Source of the DNA: Succinivibrio dextrinosolvens | GTDB taxonomy: Bacteria > Pseudomonadota > Gammaproteobacteria > Enterobacterales > Succinivibrionaceae | Reading direction: 5' to 3' | Assembly: GCF_900116345.1 (NCBI RefSeq) | Contig: NZ_FPAH01000019.1 | Coordinates: forward strand, 1 to 49,017 | Length of the DNA: 49,017 nt | Part shown: piece by piece, positions 16,914 through 24,717 of the stretch | Layout of the letters: each line of letters opens with the position of its first letter | Numbering within the stretch: the first letter of the stretch is position 1 | Translations under genes and position numbers: made by a program | Notes under the pieces: generated by a model | Databases searched by the model: none | Told to the model about the DNA's origin: nothing | The model's input: the letters and a program-made list of their open reading frames with translations, nothing else

Positions 16914-18242
16914 TTAAGTCATATACCTTTCATCTAAAAGGAAATCAAAGAGATCCACAACAAGAATTCCTTTCTCATCAAAAGAAGGTTTAAGTCCGGT
17001 TCTGGACACAACAATTTTTTTAAATGAATCATCAATATAGTAAAGACTTCTTTTTTCCTGAAGCTGTTTTTCAGGATCACTCATTGATAGAGCGGATTGA
17101 ATATAATATTTCTCGTTTCCTTTGGTTGCTACGAAATCGACTTCTAGTTTTTTCTGTTCATAAATATTTTTGCCGTTTACATCTGTTCGCTCTGTTTTTT
17201 CGCTGACATTCACTTCTCCAACATCAACATTGAAGCCTCTATATCTTAGCTCGTTGTAAATAATGTTTTCCATAAGGTGAGTTTCTTCTATCTGACGAAA
17301 GTTTAAACGAGCATTTCTAACTCCAACATCCTCAAAATAAAGCTTAAATGGAGAGCCGATGTATTTTCTTCCTTTGATGTTATATTTTTGAGCTTTAGAA
17401 ATAACAAATGCATCCTCAAAATAATCAATAAAATTTGAAATGGTCAACTCAGAGATATCTTTATTCATAACACTTTTAAAGGTGTTGGTTATTCTCCTGA
17501 TATTTAATGGAGCTCCAATTGTTGAGGCTAATATATTGAAAGTATCCCCTATCTCATTCTTCTTTTTTAAATTGTGTCTTTGAATGATATCCTTAAGGTA
17601 TGTTTCCTCAGCTAACAGCTTAAGGTAATTATTCTTTTCTTCATCGCTTTGCATATTTGCAACAAGCGGAATTCCTCCTGTTACAATATAGTCTTTCCAG
17701 GCTTTAGTAATATCCTGCTGGGTATTTTCCACATATTCAGAGAAAACCAGCGGCAAAACATGAATAATTGTTCCTCTTCCTTTAAATTCAGTTGCGATAT
17801 CAGATGATAAGAATCTTGAATTCGAACCTGTAACATAAATATCAAAATTCTTGTGTTTTAAAAGACCATTTAATGTGCCGATAAAATTCTCAAGAATCTG
17901 AATCTCATCTAAAAACAGATAAAAGTCCTCGTTTTCGTTTGTTTTGTCTTTTATATATGCTCTGAACTTTTTGGAATTAACTTCTATCTCATTATTCGTA
18001 CTTTTGATTTTTGACGGAGTGTCTTTAAGGTACTCATCAAGTAAATCAATATCCTCATCAGAATCAAAAGAGAACCTAATGATGTTTTTCTTAGAAATTC
18101 CCTGAGCAATAAGGCTTGAATAAAATAGTTCATTTAATAAGTAGGACTTGCCAGAACGTCTTGCTCCGGTAATGACTTTAATCAGACCGTTATTTTTTCT
18201 ATCTATTAAACGATTAACGTATTTTGTTCTTCTGTATTCCAT
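16914..18242 (-). CDS. AAA ATPase with DUF4143 domain
   Basis: 442-residue protein of the ATP-binding family with AAA_14 and DUF4143. Walker A is ITGARRSGKSYLL near residue 30; Walker B is FYLFLDEIQ; an arginine-finger-like GSNSRFLSS sits in the sensor position. The C-terminal half has KLEVDFVATKGNEKYYIQ, a PD-(D/E)XK-like fold common in DUF4143 proteins (D-x18-E/Q-x-K like). These genes are common, strain-variable and of unknown function in gut anaerobes. AT-rich compared with its neighbours, which suggests recent gain. It is a single gene. Confidence 0.88.
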   Translation of the reverse strand: MEYRRTKYVNRLIDRKNNGLIKVITGARRSGKSYLLNELFYSSLIAQGISKKNIIRFSFDSDEDIDLLDEYLKDTPSKIKSTNNEIEVNSKKFRAYIKDKTNENEDFYLFLDEIQILENFIGTLNGLLKHKNFDIYVTGSNSRFLSSDIATEFKGRGTIIHVLPLVFSEYVENTQQDITKAWKDYIVTGGIPLVANMQSDEEKNNYLKLLAEETYLKDIIQRHNLKKKNEIGDTFNILASTIGAPLNIRRITNTFKSVMNKDISELTISNFIDYFEDAFVISKAQKYNIKGRKYIGSPFKLYFEDVGVRNARLNFRQIEETHLMENIIYNELRYRGFNVDVGEVNVSEKTERTDVNGKNIYEQKKLEVDFVATKGNEKYYIQSALSMSDPEKQLQEKRSLYYIDDSFKKIVVSRTGLKPSFDEKGILVVDLFDFLLDERYMT

Positions 18243-18275
18243 ATAATTTCTACTTAATATTTTTCAAAGTCTTTG
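18235..18275. repeat. Direct repeat, copy 1 (start of the DUF4143 gene and upstream)
   Basis: The sequence TATTCCATAT followed by TTCTACTTAATATTTTTCAA and AGTCTTTG occurs here and again at 18496-18537 with one or two small gaps. Copy 1 covers the start codon and leader of the DUF4143 gene. Confidence 0.7.
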
Positions 18276-18495
18276 AATAATATTAATTATAGTACAAGCG
18301 ATTTAAATTTTTTATCCAACTCCTACATTTAAATGCAAAACATTACATAAAGTCATACATATAAATGTCTTTACCATTAAAAGGAGCAAGACTTTCTATG
18401 TCAGATTATAGAAACGATGAATGGATGACAAATTATCCTTTATTCGCTTTTGCTCAATGGATTTGATGAAAAGATCAACGTTATTCGTTCAAAGA

Positions 18496-18537
18496 TATTC
18501 CATATCCTTTTCTACTTAATATTTTTCAAAGTCTTTG
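18496..18537. repeat. Direct repeat, copy 2 (leader remnant without its gene)
   Basis: Second copy of the 41-42 base repeat at 18235. It again includes CAT, the antisense of an ATG GAA TAT start, but the frame ends after four codons (ATGGAATATCTTTGA). This looks like the leftover leader of a second DUF4143 gene. The gap between the copies (18276-18495) also has a 22-codon plus-strand frame at 18400 behind AAAAGGAG; I do not regard it as an established gene. Confidence 0.65.
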
Positions 18538-18593
18538 CTTTTTATTAATTAAAGCAAAAGTTACACATATCTGTACACAATCAGAACACAAAT

Positions 18594-18664
18594 TAAAAAA
18601 ACAAAAGGCCAGACTGTTACATCTGACCTTCTTCAAGTCCGTTGCTTCCCCAAACAACGGACTT
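18594..18664 (-). terminator. Tandem terminators of the sugar-acid operon
   Basis: On the minus strand two hairpins follow the last gene. The first is AAGTCCGTTG/CAACGGACTT (18664-18655 and 18644-18635). The second is AAGGTCAGA/TCTGGCCTT (18630-18622 and 18613-18605), followed by a T-rich tract. Confidence 0.85.
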
Positions 18665-18679
18665 ACAACCTAAAGAGAA

Positions 18680-19573
18680 TTACTTCTCCAGGTATGGCTG
18701 TAATGCCTTCCAGATCTCATCGCCTTCAGATTTTTCAATCTCAACCAATGGTCTGCGCATTAAGCCGTTAGCTACAACACCACGACGCTTTAACACATCC
18801 TTGAAGATACCCATGTCTGCACCGGCCTTGATGATGGAGATAACCTCATTAGCCTTCTTCTGAAGCTTACGGCACTCATCATGTTTGCCTTCCTTCCATG
18901 CTTTATAGATTGCAGTGAATACCTCTGGTACAGGACCTGCACAGCCTGAAACTGTACCTTCAGCACCTGAGCACAGGCCTGCATAGAACAGACGGTCAGG
19001 ACCAACAAGAACGGAGAAATCACCGTTATTGATGTTGATGTAGTTTAAGATGCGAACCATATCTGGGTAGCTGTACTTGATACCAATAACATTTGGACAA
19101 GCCTTGGCAATCTTCTCAGCAACCTCTGGAAGAATATCGTTACCGGAGCACTGAGGAATTGAATATAGGTAGATTGGGAAATCACGGCTTACAGAAGCAG
19201 AGATATCCTTGTAATACTGTAGAAGAGCTCTCTCATTGGCACCGAAGAAGCTTGGAGTTACAGCACCGATACCGTCTGCACCAATCTTCTCAGCGTGAGC
19301 TGCAAGCTCACAGGCGTCCTTGGTGGTCATAGCGCCAACATGAATATAGACAATGGCACGACCATTAGCATGCTTAACAACAGTCTCAGCAACCAGCTTA
19401 CGCTCCTCAACAGACAGAAGGTACATCTCACCGGTTGTGCCCAGTGGATACAAACAGTTGGTGCCGTGTTCAATCTGGAAGTCAACCTGCTTCTTCAGGC
19501 TCTCCACATCAATTGAACCATCCTCTTTGAAAGGTGTTGTCATAGCATTGATAACGCCAAACATTTTTTTCAT
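18680..19573 (-). CDS. Dihydrodipicolinate synthase / KDG aldolase family enzyme
   Basis: Class I aldolase or dehydratase of 297 residues with a TIM barrel. It has GTTGE at 45-49, Tyr137 in the YLYSIP motif and the Schiff-base Lys166 in IGIKYS. The GTTGE and Y-x-x-P marks place it in the DapA/NanA/KdgA superfamily, but the key DapA arginine for semialdehyde binding is not evident, and the cluster (TTT importer, KDPG aldolase, DhaKL) argues for a sugar-acid substrate. Candidate reactions are cleavage of 2-keto-3-deoxy acids to pyruvate and an aldehyde, or dehydration of deoxy-ketoglucarate. It is the last gene of the minus-strand operon. Confidence 0.88.
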   Translation of the reverse strand: MKKMFGVINAMTTPFKEDGSIDVESLKKQVDFQIEHGTNCLYPLGTTGEMYLLSVEERKLVAETVVKHANGRAIVYIHVGAMTTKDACELAAHAEKIGADGIGAVTPSFFGANERALLQYYKDISASVSRDFPIYLYSIPQCSGNDILPEVAEKIAKACPNVIGIKYSYPDMVRILNYININNGDFSVLVGPDRLFYAGLCSGAEGTVSGCAGPVPEVFTAIYKAWKEGKHDECRKLQKKANEVISIIKAGADMGIFKDVLKRRGVVANGLMRRPLVEIEKSEGDEIWKALQPYLEK

Positions 19574-19634
19574 GATATTACTCCTATTGGATTTTTATTC
19601 TTATTTACAAAAAGTTAAAAGTTATTCTTTCATA

Positions 19635-20609
19635 TCAGCTCTGGAAGAGATGGAAGGCAAAGCCACCGATTCTCTCCTTAAGATAAGCCTTATAAAGACG
19701 GCCATCTTCCTTAAACTTAAGGGAGTTCTCATCAAACTCAATTCCGCAGCGCTTCAGATAGTGATAGGCACGAAGAGCATCCCTTGAACCGATACCGATA
19801 TGAGCTAAAGACTCAGCAACCGGTTCATGACAGACCTCAAAGAGCTTGCCGGCAAAGGTACTGTGGGCATGATGATCGATTCCAAGATGGAACACACTCC
19901 CAAGCTTTGAGGCAAGTGCGTTGGCCTCAACAGAACCGCTGGAATTGAAACCGAAATGATCAATTCTCAGATCAAGATACTGAAGAATGGTTTCTTCCAC
20001 ATCAGCAGCAATCTTTTCATAGTTGTCAGAGTGGATATCGTCATACTTGAGCATGAAATCACCACCTGTTGCAGCAATCTTGCAGAATGGAAGATATTCC
20101 CTAACCAGATCTCTGGTCATATCTCCTGTAGGAACCCAGCGCACATCAGGATAGGAACCGCTTAAAAGCTTCATGGTATCAAGACCGCCCTGCTGAACTG
20201 CAGGGAAGAACTTTAAGGTATGTACTCCTAAAGCTCTTGCAGCCTCAACCTCGGTTGGAGTTACAGTTCCAGGCACAATAGGAATATTACGCTCCAGGGC
20301 ATATTTGACCACTTCAGGGTTAAAGCCCGGGGCAACCAGGAACATAGCGCCAGCATCAATAGCCTTTTGGGCAAGCTCTACAGTGAGCACAGTTCCGGCA
20401 CCGATAATAAAATCAGGCAGTTCCTTTGAAATAATCTCAATACAGGCCAGAGCATCCTCTGATCTGAGCATAACCTCCATCAGAGGAAGACCGCCTTTTG
20501 AAAGAGCCTTTGCAAGTGGCAGAGCTCTTTCCTTCTTGTCGATTGTGAGTACCGGAATCATTCCGATCTCAGAAATCTGCTTTAGGATGTTGTTTTTATC
20601 AACAGTCAT
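19635..20609 (-). CDS. KDPG/KHG aldolase fused to a VOC-like domain
   Basis: 324 residues. The first about 210 are a 2-keto-3-deoxy-6-phosphogluconate / 4-hydroxy-2-oxoglutarate aldolase: Glu45 (GLPLMEVMLRS), Arg49, the phosphate/loop segment APGFNPEVVKYALE, and Schiff-base Lys133 in HTLKFFPA. Ordinary Eda proteins end there. A tail of about 110 residues follows (IDHFGFNSSGSVEANALA ... HIGIGSRDALRAYHYLKRCG ... IGGFAFHLFQ), which follows the beta-alpha-beta-beta-beta pattern of glyoxalase/VOC modules. AGAAGG precedes the start; it lies 30 bases after TctA and 61 bases before the aldolase-family gene. Pyruvate-producing cleavage of an imported sugar acid is likely; the tail's role is unknown. 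Confidence 0.85.
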   Translation of the reverse strand: MTVDKNNILKQISEIGMIPVLTIDKKERALPLAKALSKGGLPLMEVMLRSEDALACIEIISKELPDFIIGAGTVLTVELAQKAIDAGAMFLVAPGFNPEVVKYALERNIPIVPGTVTPTEVEAARALGVHTLKFFPAVQQGGLDTMKLLSGSYPDVRWVPTGDMTRDLVREYLPFCKIAATGGDFMLKYDDIHSDNYEKIAADVEETILQYLDLRIDHFGFNSSGSVEANALASKLGSVFHLGIDHHAHSTFAGKLFEVCHEPVAESLAHIGIGSRDALRAYHYLKRCGIEFDENSLKFKEDGRLYKAYLKERIGGFAFHLFQS

Positions 20610-20639
20610 TTTTTACCTTCTTATTCCATTATTTCTGAG

Positions 20640-22160
20640 CTAGTAGAATCTCTTGCCCTTGAGCTTCTTTTTTATCAGAGGATAGAACAGGGTCAGAAGA
20701 ATCATGATGCACAGTACTAAAGTTACAGGACGCTCTAAGAAAATCATCAGACTTCCGTGAGACATAACCAGGGCTCTACGCAGATTGGATTCAAGCATTC
20801 CACCTAAAAGCAGACCAAGGATGAAAGGTCCTGCCGGATATTTACCGCGTTTGAAGAAGAAACCTGCGATACCGAAGAAAGCCATGATCAGCACATCGGT
20901 GAAGGAGTTGTTCAGAGCATAGGAACCAACCACGCACAGAGCAATTACAGATACCCAGATGGTCTGAGGCTTTGCATTTAGGATTCTTGCTGATAGCTTT
21001 GCAGAGAGCAGACCGATTACGATGAATACCAGGTTGGATAAAAGCATCAGCTGCATAATCTGCATTACAAAGTCAGCGTGCTCGGTAAACATCTTAGGAC
21101 CAGGCTGCATACCGTACATCATCAGAGAGCCAATCAGAATTGCAGTTACGGCATCACCAGGAATACCCAGAGTCAGCATAGTGGTCAGAGCACCGCCTAA
21201 AACACCGTTGTTAGCAGTACAGGACACCGCAAAGCCCTCAGGGGAACCGTTACCGTACTCCTCAGGATGCTTGGACATACGCTTTGCCTGTCCCCAGCAG
21301 ATAATTGAGGCAATGTCACCGCCAGCTGCAGGAATAGCACCGATAATGGTGGATTCGGTACCTGCAATCAGGGTTGGTCTGAAGAACTGCTTTACCTGAG
21401 CCCAGGTTGGCAGTATACGACCAAGATTTCCGCCTTTCTTAACCAGCTCAATCTGAGCATTGGCCTCAGCTTCCTTTTTCTTGCTGAATTCGAAAATCTG
21501 ATTGAGGATTTCACCGATACCGAACATACCGATCATGGCAGGCAGGAAGCTTACGCCTGCAACCAGAGCGGTGGTATCCATAGTGAAACGCTTTGAAGCC
21601 AGAATAGGATCAATACCTACGCAGGAAATGGTCAGACCTAAAAAGCCCATGGCCATTCCCTTTACAACATTGTTCTCGGATACCGAAATCATCATGATAA
21701 GGCCGAAGAAAGCCAGCATGAAGTACTCGGTAGGACCGAAGGTTACAGTGAACTTTGCAATCTGGAAAGAAAGGAAAATCAGGAAGATAGTGGACAGAAT
21801 ACCGCCGAAGGCTGAATACAGCACATTAAGTCCTAAGGCCAGACCGCCCTTTCCCTGCTTGAACATTCTGTAACCGTCAAAGGTTGATACGATTGAAGCC
21901 GGAGTACCTGGAGTATTGATCAGAATTGCTGAGATACCGCCTGCAAAGATTGCTGCGTTCCAGACACCGATCAGCATGGCAAAGCCGCACTGAGGCTCAA
22001 ACCAGAAAGTAATTGGGGTTAGAATTGCAATTGCCATGGTGGCTGAAAGACCAGGCAGAGCACCGATTAGTAAACCTACAACCACACCGAACAGGTTAAA
22101 GGCGATAACCTCCGGTGTTAAAAGCGCCATCAAGGAGCTCATCCATAATGACAGATCCAT
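20640..22160 (-). CDS. tctA: Tripartite tricarboxylate transporter, large membrane subunit TctA
   Basis: 506 residues with about 12 hydrophobic segments. The TctA signatures are present: GALPGLSATMAIAILTPITF near the start, NTPGTPASIVSTFDGYRM, and GALTTMLTLGIPGDAVTAILIGSLMMYGMQPGP. It forms the sodium- or proton-driven channel with TctB; substrate is delivered by TctC. Eleven bases separate it from tctB. TTT substrates are organic acids, here probably a sugar acid given the aldolases downstream. Confidence 0.95.
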   Translation of the reverse strand: MDLSLWMSSLMALLTPEVIAFNLFGVVVGLLIGALPGLSATMAIAILTPITFWFEPQCGFAMLIGVWNAAIFAGGISAILINTPGTPASIVSTFDGYRMFKQGKGGLALGLNVLYSAFGGILSTIFLIFLSFQIAKFTVTFGPTEYFMLAFFGLIMMISVSENNVVKGMAMGFLGLTISCVGIDPILASKRFTMDTTALVAGVSFLPAMIGMFGIGEILNQIFEFSKKKEAEANAQIELVKKGGNLGRILPTWAQVKQFFRPTLIAGTESTIIGAIPAAGGDIASIICWGQAKRMSKHPEEYGNGSPEGFAVSCTANNGVLGGALTTMLTLGIPGDAVTAILIGSLMMYGMQPGPKMFTEHADFVMQIMQLMLLSNLVFIVIGLLSAKLSARILNAKPQTIWVSVIALCVVGSYALNNSFTDVLIMAFFGIAGFFFKRGKYPAGPFILGLLLGGMLESNLRRALVMSHGSLMIFLERPVTLVLCIMILLTLFYPLIKKKLKGKRFY

Positions 22161-22171
22161 GTGATGTTCTC

Positions 22172-22648
22172 CTACAATGTAAACTGAATATACAGAAGCT
22201 TATAGAAGATTCCGTATAGAAGGCCGATAAATATTGCGGTAAAGATAATATTGAACTTTAAGGTTCTACCGAATATATGATTAAAAGTTAAAAGCATGGC
22301 TGAACAGCCGACAAAGAACCCCATGGAGCTTTCCATAAATCTGTCGACAATTACCCATAGAGCCAGGAAAGATACAAATACTGCAAACATAAAGGCCATA
22401 ATCTTGCCTTTTCTCTTCAGATCTTCCTCACCCTGAAAATAGATACTGCTGCCTTTGGAGATGGCGTCATAGACAATCCATAATCCAAAGAAGATTACAA
22501 ACGCTGAAGTTACCGTTGGAAAGAAACCGGCTCCCAGACCGAATAAACCAGGAGGTGGAAGCAGACCGTACCCGATGGCAGGGACCAGAAACGCAAGTCC
22601 TGCGAGTACAAAGAGTCCACCAATGATGGCATCTCCGTTTCCCTTCAT
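22172..22648 (-). CDS. tctB: Tripartite tricarboxylate transporter, small membrane subunit TctB
   Basis: 158 residues with four hydrophobic segments: a first pair (GGLFVLAGLAFLVPAIGYG and FFPTVTSAFVIFFGLWIVY), a linker with charged residues (EEDLKRKGK), and a second pair (IMAFMFAVFVSFLALW and NIIFTAIFIGLLYGIFY). The G-AGFFPT motif is typical of TctB. AAGGA precedes the start. Pairs with the TctA gene that follows. Confidence 0.9.
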   Translation of the reverse strand: MKGNGDAIIGGLFVLAGLAFLVPAIGYGLLPPPGLFGLGAGFFPTVTSAFVIFFGLWIVYDAISKGSSIYFQGEEDLKRKGKIMAFMFAVFVSFLALWVIVDRFMESSMGFFVGCSAMLLTFNHIFGRTLKFNIIFTAIFIGLLYGIFYKLLYIQFTL

Positions 22649-22710
22649 AAGACTTTCCTTATATTTATCTGTTTGTTAGTTATTATTATTTTGATGTTAT
22701 ATGCGGTTAA

Positions 22711-22737
22711 ATTTAAAACCCCTTGTTTATCAAGGGG
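22711..22737 (-). terminator. Hairpin between tctC and tctB (partial terminator)
   Basis: On the minus strand CCCCTTG (22737-22731) and CAAGGGG (22725-22719) form a stem followed by TTTTAAAT. It sits just after the binding-protein gene. Such partial terminators usually raise the level of binding protein over the membrane subunits. Confidence 0.75.
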
Positions 22738-22748
22738 CTTTATTGAAA

Positions 22749-23711
22749 TTACTTGCTTAACAGCTGTGGGATTAGAGCGTTGTATTTAGCAAGCTGATCT
22801 TTTGCGAAAGCATCTGCATCAGCACCGTTTAGGTATGCATACTCAAATCCGCGCTCCTTTAGAAGGTTCTTAACAGCGTCAGTCTGAACAGCCTTTGCTG
22901 AAGCATCAACCAGAACCTTAACTACGTCCTCAGGAGTTCCCTTTGGAACAGCGAAGCCACCCCAGCCCATAGCGGTAACGTCTAGGCCTAATTCCTTAGA
23001 AGTCTTTACATCAGGAACAACATTTGATCTCTTGTCGCCTAATACTGCTAATACCTTGAACTGACCTGCATCAACGTTAGCCTTAACCTCTGATGGAGAT
23101 ACTGCTACAGCCTGAATGTTGCCGCCTAGTAAAGCTGCAACAGCTGGAGCTGCACCGTCAAATGGAACATAGTTGAACTGAACACCTGCAGCCTGGCCTA
23201 AAGCAGCTGAAGCTACGTGCCAGATTGAACCTGCACCTGAGTTACCAACCATGATCTTGCCTGGGTTCTTCTTGGCATCAGCTAAGAACTCTTCAAGAGT
23301 GTTCCATGGAGCATCTGCCTTAACGGTGATAGCTGCAGGGATGGTCATAACACGGCATACGAAGGTGAAATCTTCACTTGAAATGGTTGATAGGCCTAAA
23401 GCTGAAATCATGGTTGACTCAACAGGCATGTAAGCTAAGGTGTAACCGTCTGGACGGCTGTTCTTTACAGACTCAAGACCAACTGCACCAGAAGCACCGG
23501 TTCTGTTGGTAACAGTTACAGGCTTACCTAATACCTTCTCCATCTCCTTGCCGTAGATTCTGGCTACGGTGTCAGAAGCTCCACCTGGAGCATATGGAAC
23601 AACGATATTCAGCTGCTTGCGTGGGAAATTAGCATCAGCATTAGCTGCCTGCAGACCAAAGGTAGCAAGGCAGGCACCTACTAGAGCGCACTTAACAAAC
23701 TTTCCTAACAT
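22749..23711 (-). CDS. tctC: Tripartite tricarboxylate transporter substrate-binding protein TctC
   Basis: Precursor of 320 residues with a Sec signal peptide ending LQAANA. The mature protein follows the Bug/TctC family: LNIVVPYAPGGASDTVARIYGKEM near the start, TNRTGASGAVGLESV, MVGNSGAGSIWHVA and VPFDGAAPAVAALLGG in the ligand pocket. Length is as expected. It has its own leader with direct repeats at 23887-23919, is first in its transcription unit, and is followed by a partial terminator. It fixes the specificity of import; the ligand cannot be read from sequence. Confidence 0.95.
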   Translation of the reverse strand: MLGKFVKCALVGACLATFGLQAANADANFPRKQLNIVVPYAPGGASDTVARIYGKEMEKVLGKPVTVTNRTGASGAVGLESVKNSRPDGYTLAYMPVESTMISALGLSTISSEDFTFVCRVMTIPAAITVKADAPWNTLEEFLADAKKNPGKIMVGNSGAGSIWHVASAALGQAAGVQFNYVPFDGAAPAVAALLGGNIQAVAVSPSEVKANVDAGQFKVLAVLGDKRSNVVPDVKTSKELGLDVTAMGWGGFAVPKGTPEDVVKVLVDASAKAVQTDAVKNLLKERGFEYAYLNGADADAFAKDQLAKYNALIPQLLSK

Positions 23712-23886
23712 AGTAAAAACTCCTTATGTAAAATTTCTTAAAGAAAAAATTTTTTACAATTCTAGTTTGGATTAAATTAAATCGCAGATGTGTGACGGAT
23801 TCCCAAAAAATTAAGCGAGTTATAACCTTATCCGGCTTTGAGCAAAAAAAGGTGAATATTCTTATCTTTGGGGTAAAAAAAATTAC

Positions 23887-23919
23887 AACGATTTTCTAAA
23901 TTAGAGAACGATGTTCTAA
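23887..23919. promoter_or_regulatory. Two direct repeats upstream of tctC
   Basis: AACGATTTTCTAA (23887-23899) and AACGATGTTCTAA (23907-23919) are direct copies exactly 20 bases apart, two helical turns. The second copy also overlaps an inverted repeat, AGAAC-N3-GTTCT. This is the typical form of an activator site, such as a response regulator. It lies about 180-210 bases before the tctC start. Confidence 0.5.
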
Positions 23920-24006
23920 GAAAACTACCGTGATAAATAAAGGTTTTTTGCCTTTTTATGTAAATAACTGGGGTGAAAGAACTTTCTTTCGATTTTGTGA
24001 TCGAGT

Positions 24007-24042
24007 AAAAAAAACTGCAGTTTCCAGAACAGAAACTACAGT
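24007..24042 (-). terminator. Terminator after dhaL
   Basis: On the minus strand ACTGTAGTTTC (24042-24032) and GAAACTGCAGT (24024-24014) pair with one mismatch, followed by a T run. It separates the dhaKL transcript from the tctC transcript. Confidence 0.88.
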
Positions 24043-24075
24043 CTTGAGTAAGGAGAAATTTCTAATATCGATGCT

Positions 24076-24702
24076 TTATAGAGTCTTTGCCAAAGCCTTG
24101 AAGATTAAGGCACCGACAACAGCCCCCTGATCAACTACGCCTAGTACCTTATCACCATAATAGACGGCACGGCCGAACTTACCTAAAAGCTCTTTGGTAC
24201 TCTCTTTGCCGGCCTCTGCCTCCTCATAAGCTAATTCGGCAGCCTCATGCAGACCATTACCTTCCTTTATGGCGGTAGCAAAGGCTTCAGAGCCTGGCTT
24301 TAAAGCATCCACAATGGTTCTGTCACCAACGGCTGCCTTGCCACGGTTGCATACGCCATCAGAAAAGGCAGTGAAAAAGAGCGCAGTCTCCTCATCACTA
24401 AGCTCACTCTTACCTTTAACAGCCTTGCCGGCTCCCATAAAGCCGCTGGCAACAAGTGTTCCCATGGTGGAAGGAACCTTTTTGGACATTGCCATACCGG
24501 TCTGAGCAGCAAGCTTGCCTAAATCAGTTTCGGCACTGCTCTTTGCAAAGGAGAGAGCCTCAGCAAAGCCTGCGGTCATGGTAAGGCCCAGATCACCGTC
24601 ACCTAGTGCAGAATCAAGATCAATCAGTAACTGCTTATTCTCCTCCATAAGAGCGGAGGCAGCCTCAAGAAAGGCTATAAAATTCTCTTTGGTAAATGCC
24701 AT
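24076..24702 (-). CDS. dhaL: Dihydroxyacetone kinase subunit DhaL
   Basis: 208 residues, the nucleotide-binding subunit. The Mg-ADP site has Asp30, Asp35 and Asp37 in LDSALGDGDLG, the same positions as in E. coli DhaL, although the His usual after GDGD is Leu here. Further family marks are SGFMGAGKAVKG, GDRTIVDALKPG and VDQGAVVGALIF. DhaL moves phosphate to the substrate held by DhaK. AGGAG precedes the start, 15 bases after dhaK. No DhaM gene is in the window, so the phosphate source (PTS or ATP) is open. Confidence 0.93.
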   Translation of the reverse strand: MAFTKENFIAFLEAASALMEENKQLLIDLDSALGDGDLGLTMTAGFAEALSFAKSSAETDLGKLAAQTGMAMSKKVPSTMGTLVASGFMGAGKAVKGKSELSDEETALFFTAFSDGVCNRGKAAVGDRTIVDALKPGSEAFATAIKEGNGLHEAAELAYEEAEAGKESTKELLGKFGRAVYYGDKVLGVVDQGAVVGALIFKALAKTL

Positions 24703-24717
24703 ATCAAGCTCCTTTCA

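Noticed and set aside
18400-18468. 22-codon plus-strand frame behind AAAAGGAG
   Set aside because: Too short and lies between repeat copies of a degraded leader; kept only as a note.
21022-21399. Plus-strand frame opposite tctA
   Set aside because: Antisense shadow in a gene with strong coding bias; no start signal.
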